Shown here one piece after another: positions 55,301 to 63,684 of a stretch of 64,000 nucleotides of DNA. The position numbers and the translations under genes are program-made. Within the stretch, counting starts at the first letter, position 1. Every line of letters begins with the position of its first letter. The notes below the pieces were generated by a model, which searched no databases, was not told where the DNA came from, and saw only the letters and a list, made by a program, of their open reading frames with translations. Source of the DNA: Euleptes europaea (taxonomy: Eukaryota > Chordata > Lepidosauria > Squamata > Sphaerodactylidae); contig NC_079318.1 of the NCBI RefSeq assembly GCF_029931775.1, positions 31,944,159 to 32,008,158 on the forward strand. Reading direction: 5' to 3'.

Positions 55301-58300
55301 GTCTTTTTTCACAGGTAATGGAAAGCTTTTAATTATATTTCTATGTAACAATGGCATTTCCACTATGTGATGGGAGGGTCACTGCCGGGAAAAAATATTT
55401 GAGATTGTGAGATGCCACTGAGATATTTTAGGCACACAAAAATTAGCAAGCTGTGAATTAATTAGCAAAAAAAAAAAACAGCTTCAAACTGCAAAACAGT
55501 ACAAGTTTGTATTAACAACACATAAACATGCACCATACATATGGTACACCAAACATGAACAATGTCCAACCAAGTAAATACTATATACAATTATTACCTT
55601 ACCTCTTGGAGAAAAAAAGATGCTCTCAAGCCCAGGATTGTAGATATTCCCTGCAGTGGCTTTAATTGTATATAGTATTTACTTGGTTGGACATTGTCCA
55701 TGTTTGGTGTACCATATGTATGGTGCATGTTTATGTGTTGTTAATACAAACTTGTACTGTTTTGCAGTTTGAAGCTGTTTTTTTTTTGTTTGTTTGTTTA
55801 CTGAGAGATTTTAGGCACCATAATGAAATTTACCTAAGTGGGGAAGGCACTGGCAAACCACCCCGTAAACAATGTCTGCCTAGTAAACGTTTGGATGTGA
55901 CATCACCCCGTGGGTCAGTAATAACTGGTGCTTGCACAGGGAACTGCCTTTACCTTTAGACAATCCTTAGAAAAGGTCCCATAGTTACTGTCACAGAGAG
56001 CTTTCCCAGAACATTTACACCATTGAAATTTCCCCTCTTTCTTGCACTTGCTTCTTCCTGTTTGCTTCTGTTGTCACAGACAACATTGTTCCCTGCTCTC
56101 TGCTGCTATTCAGTACTCTGGCTCAGGTTGCATCAGCAGCTAATAGCTATGGTGAGATGTGCCAGCATCCATTTTTATTTTAGGTGGTGATTTGGGATTT
56201 CTCATCTTTTGTGAAGCTTTCTAAGATGGCACAGTAATACAGGATTTAAATTGAAAATGTGACATGTGGCTAAACTGTGGCACGTTTTAATGCCATACCA
56301 TATTAGGTAGGCCCATTTGTATAGCTTTTTCCTGGTGACTCCTTGTAGTAGTAACTATTTTGACTCATAAGAGGAAGTAGACTTTTGTGTAGGCCTTGTT
56401 CAGAACACAGAGGAATGGATTTAGCAGAAGTCGTGACCTTGAGTTTGAGGCGGTAAGGCAGGATAGAATGTTTTAAATGAATTTTAAATAAATAAAATAA
56501 TGGTTGTGTGAAGGTGATTGCTGTTGTCTCAGTAAATAAGTGTATGGTTTCATTTATGAAATAGCTTTAGCAATTTTATATTTTCACAGCAGCATTTTAC
56601 CATTTGGGAGAATATTTATATCTGCGTCTGTACTGCAGGGGTCCCCAACATGGTTCCCACCAACATAGAATCATAGAGTTGGAAGGGACCACCAGGGCCA
56701 TCAAGTCCAACCCCCTGCACAATGCAGGAAATTCACAACTACCTTCCCCCTCCACACCCCTAGTGACCAGAAGATGGCCAAGATGCCCTCCCTCTCATCA
56801 TCTGCCTAAGGTCACAGAATCAGCATTGCTGACAGATGGCCATCTAACCTCTTCTTTAAAACCTCCAGGGAAGGAGAGCTTACCATCTCCCGAGGAAGCC
56901 TGTTCCACTGAGGAACCGCTCTAACGGTTAGAAAATTCTTCCTAATGTCTAGACGGAAACTCTTTTGATTTAATTTCAACCCGTTGGTTCTGGTCCGACC
57001 TTGAGCAACAGAAAACAACTCGGCACCCTCCTCTATATGACAGCCCTTCAAGTACATCTTTCTTGGCTCTTGCCAAGTGTATTTAGAAAGGGGGTGGGGC
57101 CAGATGGCGCTTTAGCCCAGGTGGGGCAATGATGGACCACTGGAGAGCTGATTGGCCATGTAGATTTAAAAAGAAATGTTACTTTGGGAGCAGCTGCCAC
57201 CTCAGAACAAGGATCTTCACTGAGCGGCTAATATTAAGCTGTGTGGATATGCAAGGAAATATTTTGAAACGGTATGTTTATTTTAAAAGGCCTCCTGTTT
57301 TAGACCTTCCGCCTGAAATGTTGAAAAGCTACTGTTAGAGTTATGCTTAACCTCACTCCCTGACTTTTTGTAGTCGGCTGTGACTTGCAGTGGTCATTTT
57401 GTGGTTGCGCTCACCAATGCTGTGTCAGAATGCCAAAGGCGCCTGCAGGCTCAAAAAGGTTGTGGATCCCTGATGTACAGCTTCTAAACATCATGCCAAT
57501 GCTCTCATGTTTGGCTGGAGCCACCCCCCTCCCGTCGTCAGCAAATAAACACTTATGTTGGGGTGGGCTGGCAGTTATTTCTGGCACTGGGATGTCATAA
57601 GAAAGGGAATATTCTGGTCCAAGTGTCTTTTGGAACAAGTATATGAGAGTTGGGAAATTAACCCAGGGAAATTTACTTTATTATGACTTTGACCAGTTGG
57701 CATATTGTGTTAATCCCTATATATTTATTTGTTGACATCATTTTATTTTTAATCCTCAGATTTTATACAAAGGTGAACATAGAGAAGGAAAAAAGGAGAC
57801 CGGTGAGAGATGATGAAAGTGTGGAAGATGTGGATGATGATGAGTTTGAAAGAGCATTAGGTAAGGCTGTTGCACCCAGTTCCTTACCTTAACCTTGCCA
57901 AGGGTGGGTAGTGGATTTGACTCCCCTTAAAGCTGGGAATTAAGGGGAGAAAAGACAAAAACTTGACTGCACTTAACACACACACACACACACACACACA
58001 GCTGGAATACAGTTCTTTGACAGATCTTGTAAGGTTGATCCAATTGATGAAACGCTAGATAACTGAACACATGAAGTTGCCTTGTACTGAATCAGACCCT
58101 TGGTCCATCAAAGTCAGTATTGTCTACTCAGACCGGCAGTGGCTCTCCAGGGTCTCAGGCAGAGGTCTTTCACATCACCGACTTGCTTGGTCCCTTTAAC
58201 TGGAGATGCCGGGGATTGAACCTGGGACCTTCTGCATGCCAAGCAGATGATCTGCTGCTAAGTCACAGCCCCTCTCTATAAATGGGTCCCAATTCAGAGG

Positions 58301-61300
58301 TGTGTGTGAGGAAATCTAGTTGGACTTCACTGAATGCTTACGGTGCACTGCAAAATGCCCTGAAATCTTTAAACCTGCCTGCAACGCGTCATGATTTATT
58401 TATAATCTTGCTTGCTTGCCCGTCCTATTGTTCAAGTTAAGTACAATAAAATAAAAATACTCAATAAAAATACAATTAAAAACAACTGTAAAAAGGAAGG
58501 AACAGAAACGTGAATCAGTATAACTGCCAGATTTCCTCAGAAAACTGTAACCCCAACCAACATTGTTCATTGAACCGATGTTTTTTAACCAAATTAAAAT
58601 GTTTCATTTGCTTTAATATTGTGAAATCAAACCTCTACATCTTGTCTCTTTCAGATTCATTTGAACAAGATAGTTATTTTGATACAATTAGTAAGGAAGA
58701 CCTTAATTTTGCTGGGTAAGATGTTTGTGTTTCAAAACAAAACAATTTTTTTGTATAGTCCAGAATTATATACTCTACTGCATGTGGTTTCTCATTGTTG
58801 TTGTAAAACTTTCTTAAGAAAACCAAGTTTCAGTGAAACTTGTTCCCCTCCTTTCTGAAATTTGACCGTATTGGTGGTGGGCTTACCAAATTAAATTAAC
58901 TTCCTTGTAATTTGATTACTTGTGCAAAACTCTACATCCTTGTGGTATCTTTCTAGCCACTGCCCACTTTGAGGACAGAAAGGGTTTTCAGAATGACTAC
59001 ACATCCTTAAAGGGTTCATCTTTCATATTTAACGTGGCTACAGCAAGTTCTTGTCTGATTTCTCCTTTTTTGGGTTTGTCTTATTCTCTCCAGAATCAGA
59101 GGAGCATGCCTATTATATTAGTTGCATTGGAACGCAGGCAGGATAATGCTTTTGCAGTCATCTTGTTTGCGGGCTTCCTAGAGGCACCTGGTTGGCCACT
59201 CTGTGAACAGACTGCTGGACTTGATGGACCTTGGTCCGATCCAGCATGGCCTTTCTTATGTCCTTAATTGGAGTGATTTCTAGTCCTGGCTTAGTCAGAA
59301 TAATACAGGGGAATCTTCTTCCCATCGTTTTATTAATTTGTTTGGTGGTGGGTAGTATGGGAAGAGAGCCCTTGGATGGTAAATATGCTGTTTCCACAGC
59401 TTAATATTATCCTGCAAGCTGCTTTGTACGCATGCTTTTGTGTAAAGTATGCTCTGTGGTGCTCATTCCCCTGATGTGCTTGTCCTTGATGTGGCCAACA
59501 GTATGTCTTGCATGTATATATCTAAGGTCTTACAGTCTTTGTGAATTGATCTGAATGAACCCCTTCTCCCCTTCCCAAGTGCCATTTCCTCAGTCGGTAG
59601 CATGAATTAGAATTCCCACTTTGTTTCTGTGTGCTTTAAAAGGATGGAGATAGCCGCCCTGTTGTTACACTGATGCTGATTAAATGGCATTGCATTCCGA
59701 GGGTGTCAGGTGACTTTACACATGCTGCTTCTATATACCTATGGAAGCTTGATATTTTTAATCTAGAAGGAAGGTCATTATGTGCATTGGGGGAAGGCTT
59801 AGGGCTAAACTAGAGGTGCAGGTTTTTGAAGAGTTGGGTCCAAGTTCCCCAGACCCAACTTGGGTTCCACACAGCAGCTGTGGGGAATGGATTTTTTTTA
59901 AAAGAAGAAGAAGAGTTGGTCTTTATTCTGACTTTCTACACCACTTAAGGGAGAATCAAACCCGCTTACAATCACCTTAGCTCCCCACTCTCCACAACAG
60001 TCACCCTGTGAGGTAAGTGAGGCTGAGAGAGCTCTAAGAGAATTGTGATTAGCCCAAGGTCACCCAGCTGGCTTTGCAGTTAGGAGTGGGGAAACAAATC
60101 CAGTTCACCAGATTAACCTCCACCCTCATGGGGAGGAATGGGGACTCAAACCCAGTTCTCCAGATCCACCACTCCAAACCATCGCTCTTAACCACTACAC
60201 CACGCTGGAGAGACCATTGGGGCTGTGAATACCACCATGGGGAAAGAAGGTCACCAGCCTCTCCCTGAAGCCATTTTCCTGCACTGAAACAATGCTGGGA
60301 GGAGTTGTTTCCCCGTTTTTGCTGTTCCGTGTGCACAGAATGCTTCACGTGGAGAAGCAAAAATGGGGAAGTAATCCCCTCCAGCACTGTTTCATTGCAG
60401 GAAAATAGCTTGTGGGGGGGAGGCAGGAGCCCTTCTTCCCCCACTGCAACATTCTGAGCCCAAATGGGCTGTCCTGTTCTATTTATTTTTTTTAAAACAG
60501 CCATTCTCCGCAGCTGCTGTGTGGCTGTGGGTGACCTGAATCAGGGAAACCAGTCCCAACTCTTTAAAAACCTGCACATCTGGTTTGGCCCTTAGAAACA
60601 ACAGGATTAGCAATCACAGTTTTTTCCAGGAGTGATCTCACTTGATTGCTTTGGGTCTGTCCCCCCCCCCACCCCCATTCTCTTTCCCAACTCCCTGTCA
60701 GCTAAGCCATCTGGTAGCATAGCACTTCCACCTTCTTGGCCCATAAAGCAAAGATGAGTGTATATGGCGATTTAACAGGCGCATTGTATTTTGTTTGTTT
60801 GTTCCCACTGCCTCAGATTTCATGCACTCTGAACTGTGTTACATTAAACAGAAAGACTGGATGGAATTCTGACCTGCAGGAGGGTTTTTATACACTAAAG
60901 TTTTAGAAGATTTAATGCCTGGATTGAAAGTTATTCATCAAAACATGCATGGTGTACTTCATGTAATTCAGTTTCATTAGTGCATTTGTATTATGGGGGA
61001 AAGTGCCCATTATGGGATGCCTACAAACTGGGGTGGGGAGGCTACCCCTTAATTTTCCAGGGGAAGCCCTTATATATCAGCCTTGCAATTTCTCATTCAT
61101 GTGCTGCCCCTGCAGTGTGATGCTCTCCCTTCTTGTGCAGAGAGCCGGAGATTCTTTAATGTTAAGGGGAGGAAATGATGAGGAGACTAATGGTGAGCGA
61201 GGAGTCGTTGGTGGTGGGAAGTGCCGCCAAGCTGCAGCTGACTTATGGCAACCTGGTAGGGCAAGGGTCCCCAACATGGTGGCCGTGCGCACTGTGGCGC

Positions 61301-63209
61301 CCGCTGGCACCTTTCCTGGTACCCACCAAATGCTTTTAGAAAGTGGGCGGGGCTAGGTGAAGCTTTGTCCCTGCAGGGCTTCTGATTGGCCATGCAAATT
61401 AAAAGGCATCCTGTTAAACAGAGCTTCTTCCTGAAATGTTGAAGAGTATCTATTAAAGTTGTGTATAACCTAGATCCCTGACGTTTTGTGGTTGGTTCTG
61501 CCTACTGCAGCAGCTATTCTGTGATTGGCTCTGCCTTCTGTGGCAACCATTTTGTGTTTGTGGCCAGTGCCCTTTTTCAGAATTCCAAAAGTGCGTGCAG
61601 GCCTAAAAAGGTTGGGGACCCTGCCATAGGGTTTTCAAGAAAAGTGATGTTCAGAAGTGGTTTGCCATTGCCTGCCTCTGCCTAGTGACCCTGGTATTCC
61701 TTGGCGGTCTCCTATCCAAATACTAACCAGGGCCAACCCTGCTTAGCTTTTGAGATCTGACAAGATTGGACAAGCCTGGGCCATCCAGGTAAGGACAGGG
61801 AGCCACCCCTAAATATTTACACAGCTACTACAGACTTGTCTGTGTGAACGTTTTAGTCATTAGGTTATTTACAGTACCAGCCCAAGACCAGTTTCTTGGG
61901 AGAAATCCCCCTTGAATAGACTTCAGTTGGCTTCTGAATAGAAATACTTAGGATTGCACTGTTAGTGTGTTTCTTTTAGAGCAATTTTTCCCCCTGGTAC
62001 TGCAGCTCCATTATTTGAGAAATTGCATTTTTCTATAGGGGTATAGCAATTTGTGTTGGTTCTGTAGCTGCTTTTAGACTTCTACAGGGCTTTTAGACTT
62101 CTCCTCGTAGGGATAGTCTGTGGCCTGTTTTTCTCTTTGCTGCATGTACAGACCAGCATACCAGGTCATTTGACCAAGTTTAAGGAAAGGGAAGGATGGA
62201 AAAACTGGACCTCCCATTACTTACTTATCCACTTGAACTGCCCTGGTTTGCTGCCTAGACACACACTTTGCGTGCAAGGGGAGAACTGAGCCTCTGTTGA
62301 GTCATACGGGGACCCCTCTTCATATAAGGGAAGATCATACCCCTGTATATAGACATTGCTTATAGACGTGTTGAAAGCTTCTTATAGAGTGAAATAGCCT
62401 TAGCAAAAAGCCCAGGCTAGCCTGATCTCATCAGATCTCAGAAGCTAAGCAGGGTCAGCCCTGGTTAGTATTTGGATGGGAGACCACCAAGGAATACCAG
62501 GGTTGCTGTGCAGAGGAAGGCACTGGCAAACCACCTCTGTTAGTCTCTTGCCATGAAAACCCCAAAAGGGGTTGCCATAAGTCGGCTGCGACATGACGGC
62601 ACTTTACACACACACAAGCATGTTTTGATGGCTTTATGAATTAAAGAGAGAGCCAGCATGGTACAGTGGTTAGAGAGCGGTGGACTCTAATCTGGTGAAC
62701 AGGGTTGGTTTCCCCACTCCTACACATGAAGCCAGCTGGGTGGCCTTGAGCCAGTCACAGTTCTGTCAGAACTCTCTCAGCCTCACCTACTTCACAAGGT
62801 GTCTGTTGTGGGGAGAGGAAGGGAAGGAAATCGTAAGCCGGCTTGATTCTCCTTAAAAGATCAAGTTGGCATATAAAAACCAACTTTTTCTTCTTCTAAA
62901 TTCTTGCTTACCAGAAATTCAAGATTATTTATTAATCTTGAATTTCTTATTCGAGCACTTTGAGAGAGGCAGATGTGTGGCCTTCCACTTTAATGTTTTT
63001 TTTTTTAATTATTTCTAGCAATATCAAAAGCAGTGGTGGTAAGAAAAGCCAAAGTGACGAGGCAGACTGGGAAGATTCTGATGAAGATGACTTCGATGGT
63101 TTTGATGATGAGGAAGTGTCTCTGGGTAGCATGGATGAAGACTTTGGAGAAGACCTCGATGAAGAAGGGGGGACTTTCATGGATGTGTCCGACAATGATA
63201 CCAATCCAG
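43263..63209 (+). CDS. CEBPZ: CCAAT/enhancer-binding protein zeta, Noc1/CBF family (first 917 residues, twelve exons; 3' end outside window)
   Basis: CEBPZ is the vertebrate Noc1/Mak21 homologue, a nucleolar factor in 60S ribosome subunit assembly that also acts in transcription. Exon 1 opens MAAVGKLNLGESGGFGDDDE and ends VLRLGGTQ. The 1502-bp second exon carries a lysine-rich linker, then the helical-repeat region with SSGTLADRMAAMTLLTQ, SRDRRLILWYFEHHLKHW and NTSIQALMLLFQVMDSNQ, and the start of the CBF domain, which continues in exons 3-7 (YKSLKADIILRRVKAFIKRL, SGDPLQDFTLMRFLDRFVYR). Exons 10-12 encode the acidic C-terminal segment (EEVSLGSMDEDFGEDLDEEG). All junctions keep frame. Human CEBPZ is 1054 residues, so roughly 130 residues are missing downstream. 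It shares a promoter with NDUFAF7. Confidence 0.96.
43616..43805. mobile_element. 190-bp hAT-like MITE in CEBPZ intron 1
   Basis: The ends TATGGTTGCCA and TGGCAACCCTA are inverted with one mismatch. A perfect 8-bp duplication TTACAAAG flanks it (43608-43615, 43806-43813). The interior has short inverted CTCCAG motifs. Confidence 0.85.
44154..44370 (+). mobile_element. 5S rRNA-derived SINE, old copy
   Basis: The 5S-like body is diverged (TATTTGGATGGGAAACCACA) and the tail reads GGGTTGCCATAAGTTGGCTA. It is older than the 36.7-kb copy by its divergence. Confidence 0.82.
44625..44872 (-). mobile_element. tRNA/MIR-like SINE, nearly complete
   Basis: On the minus strand it runs from GTGGTGTAGTGGTTAAGAGC through TTTGATTCCCCACTCCTACA to a TTC-type tail. 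The core GGGTAACCTTGGGCCAG resembles the MIR/CORE-SINE core. Confidence 0.85.
45328..46829 (+). CDS. CEBPZ: CEBPZ exon 2 (large central exon)
   Basis: It encodes 500 residues from QDYLMLAALDETEELEDGGK to ISDRYYTALYK. Acceptor is atgcag; the donor gtaagc follows two bases of a codon. The open frame extends upstream into the intron, so the acceptor, not the first ATG, defines the exon. Confidence 0.96.
47178..47497. mobile_element. hAT DNA transposon, 320 bp, related to the 39-kb copy
   Basis: The ends are CAGGGGTGGGGAACCTTTTT and ACGTTCCTCACCCCTG. Its interior corresponds to that of the 39-kb element in reverse orientation and is shorter. The flanks ATATAAGT and ATATACAG match at only 5 of 8 positions. 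Confidence 0.85.
47503..48198. mobile_element. TA-flanked, GC-rich inverted-repeat element, copy 1 (696 bp)
   Basis: The ends are CAGTATATACTCGGGTATAA and TTATACGCGAGTATATACGG, flanked by TA on both sides. Each end folds on itself: near 47560-47625 around AAGGGAATTTCTTATTGACC, and near 48115-48198 around AAACTCGGCTTATACGCGAG. The core 47791-48066 is very GC-rich with two copies of CTGCCTGCGCAGGCAGGCCC. A minus-strand donor CAG/GTAAGTA (47793-47784) and a plus-strand donor GAG/GTAAGTT (48064-48072) point outward. No transposase is present. Confidence 0.85.
48200..48567. other. End of CEBPZ intron 2, nothing recognised
   Basis: AT-rich intron sequence leading to the exon 3 acceptor. Confidence 0.4.
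48568..48799 (+). CDS. CEBPZ: CEBPZ exon 3
   Basis: It encodes KLLDPGLTLCAKQSMFLNLL, YKSLKADIILRRVKAFIKRL and GLWVQLQDHV. Acceptor ttgtag, donor gtatgg. Confidence 0.95.
49146..49412. repeat. Imperfect inverted repeat (MITE-like) in CEBPZ intron 3
   Basis: Arms of about 110 bp (49146-49257 and 49297-49412) match as inverted copies at roughly 80-85 percent by eye, with a 40-bp loop. Shared blocks include ACTGTCAATT, TTCCCAAAACTTTAA and AAAATACATCA. No target duplication was found. Confidence 0.7.
49825..50342. mobile_element. TA-flanked, GC-rich inverted-repeat element, copy 2 (518 bp)
   Basis: The ends CCGTATATT and AGTATATACGG are flanked by TA. The right-end hairpin (TCGGCTTTTTCAGCC with its complement) and the repeated GTATAAGCCGA motifs match copy 1. 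The core 49960-50220 is GC-rich but diverged. Outward donors are again present: CAG/GTAAGC on minus (49962-49957) and GCG/GTAAGT on plus (after 50220). Confidence 0.85.
50570..50729 (+). CDS. CEBPZ: CEBPZ exon 4
   Basis: It encodes the acidic ESDDEEHFHDLEETEEEEAK and ends SWVHHQNLS plus one base. Acceptor cctag, donor gtaaaa. Confidence 0.93.
50730..52149. other. CEBPZ intron 4, nothing recognised
   Basis: The intron includes a moderately GC-rich part (51440-51960) with overlapping open frames but no recognised domain or repeat. Confidence 0.35.
52150..52238 (+). CDS. CEBPZ: CEBPZ exon 5
   Basis: With the carried base it encodes GGKNLDGYDPLHRNPLYCGA then DRTSFWELKK. Acceptor ccccag, donor gtacaa. 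Confidence 0.95.
52615..52668 (+). CDS. CEBPZ: CEBPZ exon 6
   Basis: It encodes 18 residues, LSEHFHPSVALFAKTILE. Both ends are phase 0. Confidence 0.95.
52669..53557. other. CEBPZ intron 6, nothing recognised
   Basis: No element ends, SINE boxes or coding similarity were recognised. Confidence 0.35.
53558..53660 (+). CDS. CEBPZ: CEBPZ exon 7
   Basis: It encodes GNSIEYSGDPLQDFTLMRFL then DRFVYRNPKGHKGK plus one base. Acceptor tttcag, donor gtatga. Confidence 0.95.
53688..53830 (-). mobile_element. Degraded tRNA-derived SINE
   Basis: The order of motifs (GCAGCTACCTTACGCCGTCA; TTTAACTGGAGGTGCCAGG) matches the SINE at 34.8 and 58.1 kb but with many substitutions. Confidence 0.5.
53912..53980 (+). 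CDS. CEBPZ: CEBPZ exon 8
   Basis: It encodes ENTSSVVMQPKKKQSMSNIR then NLV plus one base. Acceptor ctgcag, donor gtaagt. Confidence 0.93.
54474..54530 (-). mobile_element. CR1 3'-terminal stub
   Basis: It reads AATCATAGAATCATAGAGTT then GGAAGGGACCACCAGGGCCA on the plus strand, the reverse of the classic CR1 3' end with ATTCTATG repeats. Confidence 0.85.
55015..55165 (+). mobile_element. tRNA/MIR-like SINE fragment
   Basis: The head GGTTTGAATCCCCACTCGTG (B-box region) and the core GGTGACCTTAGGCCATCACA are recognisable. The copy is old. Confidence 0.65.
55248..55314 (+). CDS. CEBPZ: CEBPZ exon 9
   Basis: With the carried base it encodes VNSQEFLAQDESQIPVDEVF then FH and two bases of the next codon. 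Acceptor ttctag, donor gtaatg. Confidence 0.95.
55436..55799. repeat. Insertion carrying a near-perfect 115-bp inverted repeat
   Basis: Arms 55479-55593 and 55663-55777 are inverted copies with one mismatch, plus facing A and T runs and a 69-bp loop. A 19-bp direct repeat, ACTGAGAKATTTTAGGCAC, flanks the insertion (55417-55435 and 55800-55818, one mismatch). It lies in CEBPZ intron 9. Confidence 0.92.
55838..55958 (+). mobile_element. ACA/Sauria-type SINE, 3' fragment
   Basis: It matches the 3' half of the 20.7-kb SINE (GGGGAAGGCACTGGCAAACC; GGTGCTTGCACAGGGAACT). Confidence 0.85.
56636..57472. mobile_element. hAT-like DNA transposon interrupted by CR1
   Basis: It starts CAGGGGTCCCCAACATGGT and ends AAAAAGGTTGTGGATCCCTG. 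The flanks CTGTACTG and ATGTACAG match at 6 of 8. Its interior parallels the 61.26-kb element (GGTGGGGC, TGATTGGCCATG). A CR1 fragment occupies 56665-57058. Confidence 0.85.
56665..57058 (-). mobile_element. CR1 LINE 3' fragment nested in hAT
   Basis: The minus strand encodes a CR1 C terminus (FRLDIRKNFLTVRAVPQWNR; SLEVLKKRLDGHLS) and ends with AACTCTATGATTCTATG. The open frame is intact over 81 codons, so it is younger than the host element. Confidence 0.9.
57760..57860 (+). CDS. CEBPZ: CEBPZ exon 10
   Basis: It encodes RFYTKVNIEKEKRRPVRDDE then SVEDVDDDEFERAL plus one base. Acceptor cctcag, donor gtaagg. Confidence 0.93.
57976..58000. repeat. (AC)n microsatellite
   Basis: About 12 AC units follow CTTGACTGCACTTAAC, which resembles the BovB-type tail, so it may be the relic of a SINE or BovB 3' end. 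Confidence 0.8.
58066..58275 (-). mobile_element. tRNA-derived SINE, second copy
   Basis: It is colinear with the 34.8-kb copy: CCTTGGTCCATCAAAGTCAG and ACTGGAGATGCCGGGGATTG on plus. The A-box region has decayed. Confidence 0.85.
58655..58715 (+). CDS. CEBPZ: CEBPZ exon 11
   Basis: It encodes DSFEQDSYFDTISKEDLNFA plus two bases. Acceptor tttcag, donor gtaaga. Confidence 0.92.
59085..59265 (+). mobile_element. CR1-type LINE 3' fragment
   Basis: It reads AGAGGAGCATGCCTATTATA and ends GGTCCGATCCAGCATGGC then TTTCTTATGTCCTTA, like the 9.6-kb copy. Confidence 0.85.
59895..60212 (-). mobile_element. tRNA/MIR-like SINE with internal duplication
   Basis: On minus it has the head GTGGTGTAGTGGTTAAGAGC, a repeated GTTTGAGTCCCC/GGATTTGTTTCCCC block, the MIR-like core, and a TTCTTC tail. 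The doubled block at 60080-60170 makes it longer than its relatives. Confidence 0.85.
60213..61261. other. CEBPZ intron 11, stretch with nothing recognised
   Basis: No element ends or known motifs were found apart from a short C-rich run near 60660. Confidence 0.35.
61262..61623. mobile_element. hAT-like DNA transposon, 362 bp
   Basis: It starts CAAGGGTCCCCAACATGGTG and ends AAAAGGTTGGGGACCCTG. The flanks TGGTAGGG and CCATAGGG match in their last five bases. It is the uninterrupted relative of the 56.6-kb copy. Confidence 0.82.
61640..61795 (-). mobile_element. 5S rRNA-derived SINE, 5' part
   Basis: On minus it reads AAGCTAAGCAGGGTTGGCCC and TATTTGGATAGGAGACCGCC, then GCAATGGCAAACCAC. The BovB-like tail is missing. 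Confidence 0.85.
62407..62617 (+). mobile_element. 5S rRNA-derived SINE
   Basis: It is nearly identical to the 36.7-kb copy from AGCCTGATCTCATCAGATCT on, with tail GCGACATGACGGCACTTTAC and (AC)n. The first bases of the head are missing and no target duplication was found. Confidence 0.9.
62650..62895 (+). mobile_element. tRNA/MIR-like SINE, full length
   Basis: It runs from GCCAGCATGGTACAGTGGTT (A-box region) through CTGGGTGGCCTTGAGCCAGT to AAAAACCAACTTTTTCTTCT. The copy ends about 120 bp before the CEBPZ exon 12 acceptor. Confidence 0.85.
63019..63209 (+). CDS. CEBPZ: CEBPZ exon 12 (acidic; last exon in window)
   Basis: It encodes GNIKSSGGKKSQSDEADWED and an aspartate/glutamate-rich run including DEEVSLGSMDEDFGEDLDEE and GGTFMDVSDN. 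Donor is gtaaaa, and further exons are expected beyond 64000. Confidence 0.93.
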
Positions 63210-63455
63210 GTAAAAATCCCTAGAATGGTTAAAATAGATCATCTTATTGAAATTGTAATTTGAAATTACAATGAGTTATTTGTAGGCAGACACTCTGAAG
63301 GTGTGCCCTGGGGCTCCATCTGATAATTATTGCAGTATGATCCTTTTTGAATGGAACTCTTCAGAGGAGAGCATTTGCTATGCTGGAAAGTTCTGAAGTT
63401 GGTCTGTGCCTAGGCTGTTGCCCAGTTGGCAAGGATGACAAATTAAGGTATTACT

Positions 63456-63672
63456 CACAGTGGGTAGCCGTGTTAGTCTGTCTGCAGTAGTAGAAAAGGG
63501 CAAGAGTCCAGTAGCACCTTAAAGACTAACAAAAATATTTTCTGGTAGGGTATGAGCTTTCGTGAGCCACAGCTCACTTCTTCAGATACTAGGGTTGCCA
63601 TTCAGCTCAAACCCTACCAGAAAATATTTTTGTTAGTCTTTAAGGTGCTACTGGACTGTTGCCCTTTTCTGC
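63456..63672. mobile_element. Palindromic 217-bp element, copy 3
   Basis: It starts CACAGTGGGTAGCCGTGTTA, passes GCTTTCGTGAGCCACAGCTC, and its second half is an inverted copy of the AGTAGCACCTTAAAGACTAA stretch. A 12-bp direct repeat TAAGGTRTTACT flanks it (63444-63455, 63673-63684; one mismatch). Confidence 0.85.
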
Positions 63673-63684
63673 TAAGGTGTTACT

